A stretch of DNA of 64,000 bases from Trogon surrucura (lineage: Eukaryota; Chordata; Aves; Trogoniformes; Trogonidae), in NCBI GenBank assembly GCA_020746105.1, contig CM036622.1, forward strand, positions 18,701,487 to 18,765,486, in the 5' to 3' direction. The notes under the pieces are model-generated. The model was not told the origin of the DNA. It saw only the letters and a list, made by a program, of their open reading frames with translations, and did no database searches. Both the position numbers and the translations under genes were made by a program. Shown here piece after piece: positions 59,513 to 64,000 of this stretch. Position 1 is the first letter of the stretch. Each line of letters opens with the position of its first letter.

Positions 59513-61480
59513 AGAAGCATAACGAAAAAGTTTAGAACTTCTAACTTCAAAATCTTTGCTGGCAATGACATAAACTGTGTTCTTTGATTTCACTCATTGT
59601 GGTTAGTATAGAGACTTGAGAAAGAGAGAGAGATTTTAAGCCACCTCTTTGATTTTCCTGTATTTTTGTGCTCTTAGGTCTGCCAGCCTTCCACTGTAAA
59701 TTGCAACCTCTCTAAAGTATGTTTTGTTAATGGGCCGTGAGAAAGAAAATACAGTTTTAGCATTCCCTACTCTGCTTGTGTCTTTTGTTCCCATTTTAGA
59801 GGAGTGCCATTACAGTGGGAGCTGAGAGAAGAACTGGAGCAGGGTCATTCCCACAACCTGTGCTGATGGAGGAGGCTCCCTCACCCAGTCCCACAATATC
59901 TTTCATACTGAAAGATCAAGTGTAACCCTTTCTTATGTCTTTTGCTGTACTCAAAGAGATAGTACAAAGGACCCATACATTTAGGTTTCAAATAACGGTG
60001 TTTGCTGATGCGCAGGGCCCAGCTCTAAACAAACCTCTGCTATCTGGAGTGAGTTGCAATCCATCCACATCTGCTGGATTTCAAAGGGACACTTTATGTA
60101 TCTCTGAGAAAACCAGTAAAAAGCATGCAAAGAAATGAGATCTATTTTCCAGTTCACAATTTCCCTGTAATTAGAAATATTTTAAGTCCTCTTTTTCTAT
60201 TTAAGTAATCTAAAATGGAAAAACTCATCATAAGCAAAAGACAAGCATTTTTCAATCAGCATGTGAGACATCATTTATCATTAGGAGCTATGAGAGCATG
60301 ATCATTATTTTTTTCCCAGGTCTTTCATATCTTGTATTTTTTAACTCTCTTGTATTACATTTTTGAATGATAAATTGTTCAATTCACTGCTTAGGGATTG
60401 TTCTCAAACTCTTTAATATAAACCACATCTATACAATATTGAAGGATCTGACTTAAATCTATAGAAGAAGGGATATTCAAAGTTCTCTATTTTTATGAGT
60501 ATATCATTCATCTTCATCTGTCACGTCAGTGTCTCTCTGTACCGTAAGACTGTGCACTTGTCTTGTCCATTCTAAATTGCTTAGATATCCTTGAAAAGAC
60601 AGAAAAAAAAAATAAATCAGAAGCAGTGAGCATTTTGTCATCAACTTCACCGAGCCCAGAATTCAGCTTTTAATGCAAGGAGTGCTACATATCTGGAAGT
60701 CTCTTCTCAGTCACTACAGAAAATTAAGTATCAGATGTGAGAGACTATGGAAATGATGCTCACCTTAGTTACACAAGTGTTCGTCAAAACTAAGCTTCAT
60801 GGAATTAAATGGAGACGTAGCAACGTCGATCAGCTGCCAAACAAGAACCAGGTTCATTAAGACCTAAGAGAGTGACTTCCACCAATTTTCCAGACATTGT
60901 ATTTTCCAGTACCATTGCAGGATGAATGGGAAGCTATAAGCAACAGTAAATAACAGAAGAGGATGTGATAAAGTATGTGTGGGGGGGAGGTTTACTAACC
61001 TTCCTGTGAGCTGTTTTCTTCTTACGCATTGCTTTCTCCCGCTGTAGATTTGCCAGCCCACAGAATGTCACGCTGTTGCAAGACGTGTCGTTCGTGCACA
61101 TCTGTCAGTTCTCCACCAAGTGTTCACTTGGTGCCCTGTGTACATGCAACCTGGCATCCACATACTATCTAAAAAGGTGCCTACATATGCGTATGAATCT
61201 GAAATGCTATTCATGGAGACTTTCAGTGGTCTGGCACCTTTGGAAACACAGTCAGTCATCCAATATCAGTGCACCAAATTACAGAGGAATCTGATTCTGA
61301 AAACTCTTTTAATACCAGAGTTTCATTTCTAAAATCTGTCCTTGATCAGAAGTAGGTTTGTACAATATCTGCTGCTTAGCTGTGCAGCATATACACTCTG
61401 CAGAAAAATTAAATGCTTTGGAAACAGGTTGTCAGAATAAAATATAATCCAGAGTAACTCATCATTAGCAATTTGGATAA
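59513..61480. other. unique DNA, no gene recognised
   Basis: No repeat family or gene is recognised. A pyrimidine-rich run ending GCTTTCTCCCGCTGTAG at 61047 resembles a splice acceptor, but no matching strong donor follows within a plausible open frame. Confidence 0.45.
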
Positions 61481-61517
61481 TTTTTAGAGCTTAAATATTT
61501 CTTTAGAGCTTGAATAC
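61481..61517. repeat. two-copy imperfect tandem duplication, period 19 bp
   Basis: TTTTTAGAGCTTAAATAT (61481-61498) is followed by TCTTTAGAGCTTGAATAC (61500-61517), with three differences. Small local duplication. Confidence 0.7.
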
Positions 61518-61576
61518 TTTGTTGAAGTGCGAGGACTTTGCTCACTTCACAATACCTTCTCTCGTGGAGAAATGCT

Positions 61577-61629
61577 AGCATGCATAGATCGCACTGCCTC
61601 AGCTCACAGTTACAGGAGCATGCATAGAT
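61577..61629. repeat. 13-base repeat AGCATGCATAGAT, 40 bp apart
   Basis: The identical 13-mer lies at 61577-61589 and 61617-61629. The core GCATGC is itself palindromic, and ATGCATA-type words resemble POU-factor sites. Function unknown. Confidence 0.8.
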
Positions 61630-62667
61630 ATGCATCAGCAATATGCTTAAAAAACTGATGTCTCCTATGAGCCCTTTTAAATGAATTTATTATAGGGACT
61701 GTATTTCTTAGACATTTTATAGTATTGGACTTTTTAGTTAAACAAAAAGATATGATTTTCTTCTCATTTGTGCTGCTGTAACTCCATTACATTTAGTGTT
61801 TCAGCAACCAGCACGATTCATAGGACAAATTGACTTTTCTTATTTATTTTCATCGTGAAGTTAATATGAAATTTTGTATCAATTTCCCTTACTCCTAGAT
61901 GATCTGTCATGAGAAAATAAGTTCACAGCAATACCGCTTGGTCATGGCATATCTAAGAAATCCAAAGCTTGGATTTCAAATGAAAAATACAAGATAATTC
62001 AGTAACCAATGGTGATTTTTGTTTACTTTTCCCTACCATGTCACTCTCCTGCAATAGACACGTGTGGGTTTTTAACATTCTGGTCTGGACACCTGCAGCT
62101 CTTCTCTCTTAACAGCTTTCAAGACTCCAAACCTCCAGTGAGCAGAAATGTCTGGCTGCAGAGCTGTGTCCTTGCTGCCCAGCTGGGGAAAGCTCTGCTT
62201 TGACTTTACCATCTGCCTCCCTCCAGTGCTTCCAAGAACACCGTGCAGAGGGGTGACTAACGGGTGAAACGCTCTTCTGGGAAGAGTTAGCACAAAACGC
62301 AAGGAACTTGAAAAGAATGAACTCACTGTGTGGTTGTGGTGGGGGGTGGGGGTGTGTGCATACGAAACTCAAACCAAATGTCTCACAGAATTATGGACCA
62401 GTTTGCAGAAACACCTCCTCTGTTAAGATTCTAAGCTATTCTGCAAGCAGAAAGACGTGAACAATTAATGCCATGGACCCCACAGATTCGTAGTCACCTG
62501 GGAACTTGGGCACGTGTGAAGCTTCTGACACATAAGCAGCCACGTTGAAGCTGGTGCTTGCAATTAAGCCTGTTCCTGAATAGGGACCTGGTTGTGAATT
62601 ATTGGCTTAGTTTTAATTCTTGCCACATGAGACTGCTTTTAAATCTAAATTCATCCATTTATGTTTA
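61630..62667. other. unique DNA, no gene recognised
   Basis: A G-rich run lies at 62334-62352 (GTGGTGGGGGGTGGGGGTG). Overlapping minus frames at 62072-62372 show no domain. No repeat family is recognised until the L2-like tail that follows. Confidence 0.45.
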
Positions 62668-62730
62668 TAAGGTGCGCTGAGATCTTCCAACGCGTATGGC
62701 ACTATTGAAATGTTAAGTGTCGTTGTAACT
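62668..62730 (+). mobile_element. possible L2 / V-SINE type 3' tail
   Basis: TAAGGTGCGCTGAGATCTTC is followed by CAACGCGTATGGCACTATTG and AAATGTTAAGTGTCGTTGT. This resembles the widespread tail 'AAGCGCTTTGAGATCCTTTGATGAAAGGCACTATATAAATGCTAAGTATTATT' shared by L2-clade LINEs and several ancient SINEs. The body is not recognisable. It keeps three CpGs. Confidence 0.4.
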
Positions 62731-63257
62731 CATGCTTGCAAAAGCAGCTGAAGATGGATTTACTTTACGTGGCAGACGGTAATGGCTCACTTGGAACCGT
62801 TACACATTCTATTGGGTAAATAACAGGAGTGTTATAAATTGTAGCAGTGATATGTTTACATAATAGATGGTAACCACTCCAGAGGAGCCATAACAGTCAG
62901 CTTAATAATACGCATTTTGAAAATCATGTAAATATATGTATATATGAGGAAGCAAAATGGCTGTAGGAGATAGAGAGCTGACAGCTCCTGGTAAATACTG
63001 CATGTTTTCAGTGCTGTGTTTTAATGTTTTTACGCAAACATGTCCATCCGGTGGCTTAACATGATAGCAGAGCAGAAAAGGGCTGTATTCCAGGGCTGTC
63101 AGTAATGCATACAGCTGTGCTATTAGTGCACTGCAGATGGGCCGTACACCGGGCTGCTGAGTTTGCAAGTCAGACACACTGCTAACAGCTCTCGGGCATG
63201 CTTGTTCCCCAGGACAGCCCCCTTGCATCTTCTCATCCCCCCCTTTGGCTGTGTTAC
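62731..63257. other. unique DNA, possibly conserved, downstream of candidate minus exon
   Basis: The text around 62990-63070 (AATACTGCATGTTTTCAGTG, TTTTTACGCAAACATGTCCA) is of even complexity and may be conserved. A 125-codon minus frame (62902-63279) continues past the candidate exon's donor but has no recognisable domain. Confidence 0.4.
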
Positions 63258-63332
63258 CTTCACGTAAGCTTCCTCCCACGCTTTAAAATATGCGACCACT
63301 TCATTCTGCCAAGCACATCGCCTGTCCTCCAT
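63258..63332 (-). other. candidate 75-base exon, minus strand
   Basis: On the minus strand a T-rich run (63363-63350) and CCTGAGGCACTGTGCAG form an acceptor. Exactly 25 codons follow, starting with ATG: MEDRRCAWQNEVV then AYFKAWEEAYVK. The segment closes with a donor GTGAAG/GTAACA at 63257. The length is a multiple of three and the peptide is charged with three spaced aromatics, looking like part of an alpha-helical domain. CpGs are raised. The peptide is not recognised, and no partner exon was found within the window, so chance is a real possibility. Confidence 0.25.
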
Positions 63333-63363
63333 CTGCACAGTGCCTCAGGAAAAAAAAAAAAAA

Positions 63364-64000
63364 TACACCCAACTTTGTTCTCTGGCTCTGTGGCATTTAC
63401 CTGGTTGTTTCTACCTTATCTCACCTTAATTTTTAATATTCTGAGTAGTAAAGTTCTGGTAAGGAATGCTGCTCTGTGAAACAGTATGAAGCTTTATCTT
63501 CCGTACACCATAACCACACTATTAATGGTTGTACTTACTACGCGTGAGGGGAAATAATGTGGTAGCATTAACTGTAAGAGTGCAACCAAATTCTTGACTG
63601 GAGCTACTCTGTGGGTGTTTGTGAAACATTTTTTAACAAAAGCAAAAATGCCTTTTTAACCAAAGGCATTTGGTTCATTGAACAAGAGTATTTGGATCAA
63701 AATCGTTCATTTTGGAAAGGAAAAAGGAGGGGGAGAATACAAAAAAAAAAAAGGAATAGTTTTAATTTCTAAAAAAAATATGAGGAAAATCATGATACAA
63801 TTTTTTTAAACTCTCCTGTCAAACATGGTCATATCTGTTTTCTTTATTCTGTAGCTGTGTTGACACACCTACCGTTACGCAGTTTAGTTTATGTAGAGTT
63901 TTCACCATAATTCTTCCACCATTTTAAGAAAAATACCTGGGCGGTATCACTTGCTTTGGTTTCCTCATCTATTAAAGAAAAGAACTAATTTACTCAAGTA
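63364..64000. other. unique AT-rich DNA to the window end
   Basis: Contains a 12-base poly-A run (63741-63752). A 93-codon plus frame (63198-63479) is unrecognised. At 63948-63985 GGTTTCCTCATCTATTAAAG weakly recalls a MIR phrase but is cut by the window end. Confidence 0.45.

Noticed and set aside
63948..64000. A further MIR copy at the window end
   Set aside because: Only about 20 bases resemble the MIR phrase, and the window ends before it can be tested.
1..64000. Prokaryotic features such as operons, CRISPR arrays or phage
   Set aside because: Composition, lack of long frames and eukaryotic retroelements rule this out. No regularly spaced direct repeats are present.

Overview
This is gene-poor vertebrate nuclear DNA, almost certainly from a bird and most likely a songbird (passerine). 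It is AT-rich and CpG-poor, with many poly-A and poly-T runs, no long open frame and no operon-like packing. Its interspersed repeats are avian CR1 LINE pieces, very old MIR-like SINE pieces, several endogenous-retrovirus LTRs, and one SINE with a tRNA-Ile-like head joined to a CR1 tail. As I recall, that last combination is the passerine SINE family TguSINE1, and it is the strongest pointer to the organism. I recognise no protein-coding gene. The window could be intergenic or lie inside a very long intron.

Layout. 1-11 kb: unique AT-rich DNA with one CTCF-like site near 3.45 kb. 11-14.1 kb: a polypyrimidine tract, a long decayed CR1/L3-like LINE on the minus strand, and a MIR-like SINE. 14-26.4 kb: mostly unique, with a second MIR-like SINE, fragments of an old repeat sharing an 11-base core, and an exon-shaped open segment at 21681-21892. 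26.4-39.4 kb: the transposon-rich part. It holds LTR A (26484-27137), solo LTR C (29000-29313, 5-bp target duplication), a decayed minus-strand CR1 (30330-30960), CpG-rich solo LTR D (32387-32804, 5-bp target duplication), a plus-strand CR1 3' end (34479-34661), and LTR B (38450-39357). LTR B is followed by a recognisable primer-binding site and is interrupted by the SINE (39069-39253). 39.4-64 kb: again mostly unique, with small MIR, CR1 and L2-like scraps, some segments that read like conserved non-coding DNA, and a second exon-like segment on the minus strand at 63258-63332.

No genes work together here in any demonstrable way. What can be reconstructed is an order of insertion. The L3-like CR1 and MIR pieces are oldest. 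The A/B/C LTR family is younger, and the SINE landed inside copy B later still. LTR D is intact and keeps 25 CpGs, so it is probably the most recent retroviral insertion. No novel multi-gene system is visible. The most useful leads are the exon-like segments, the convergent CTCF-like sites and the nested SINE. Family names come from memory of consensus sequences, not from a database search.
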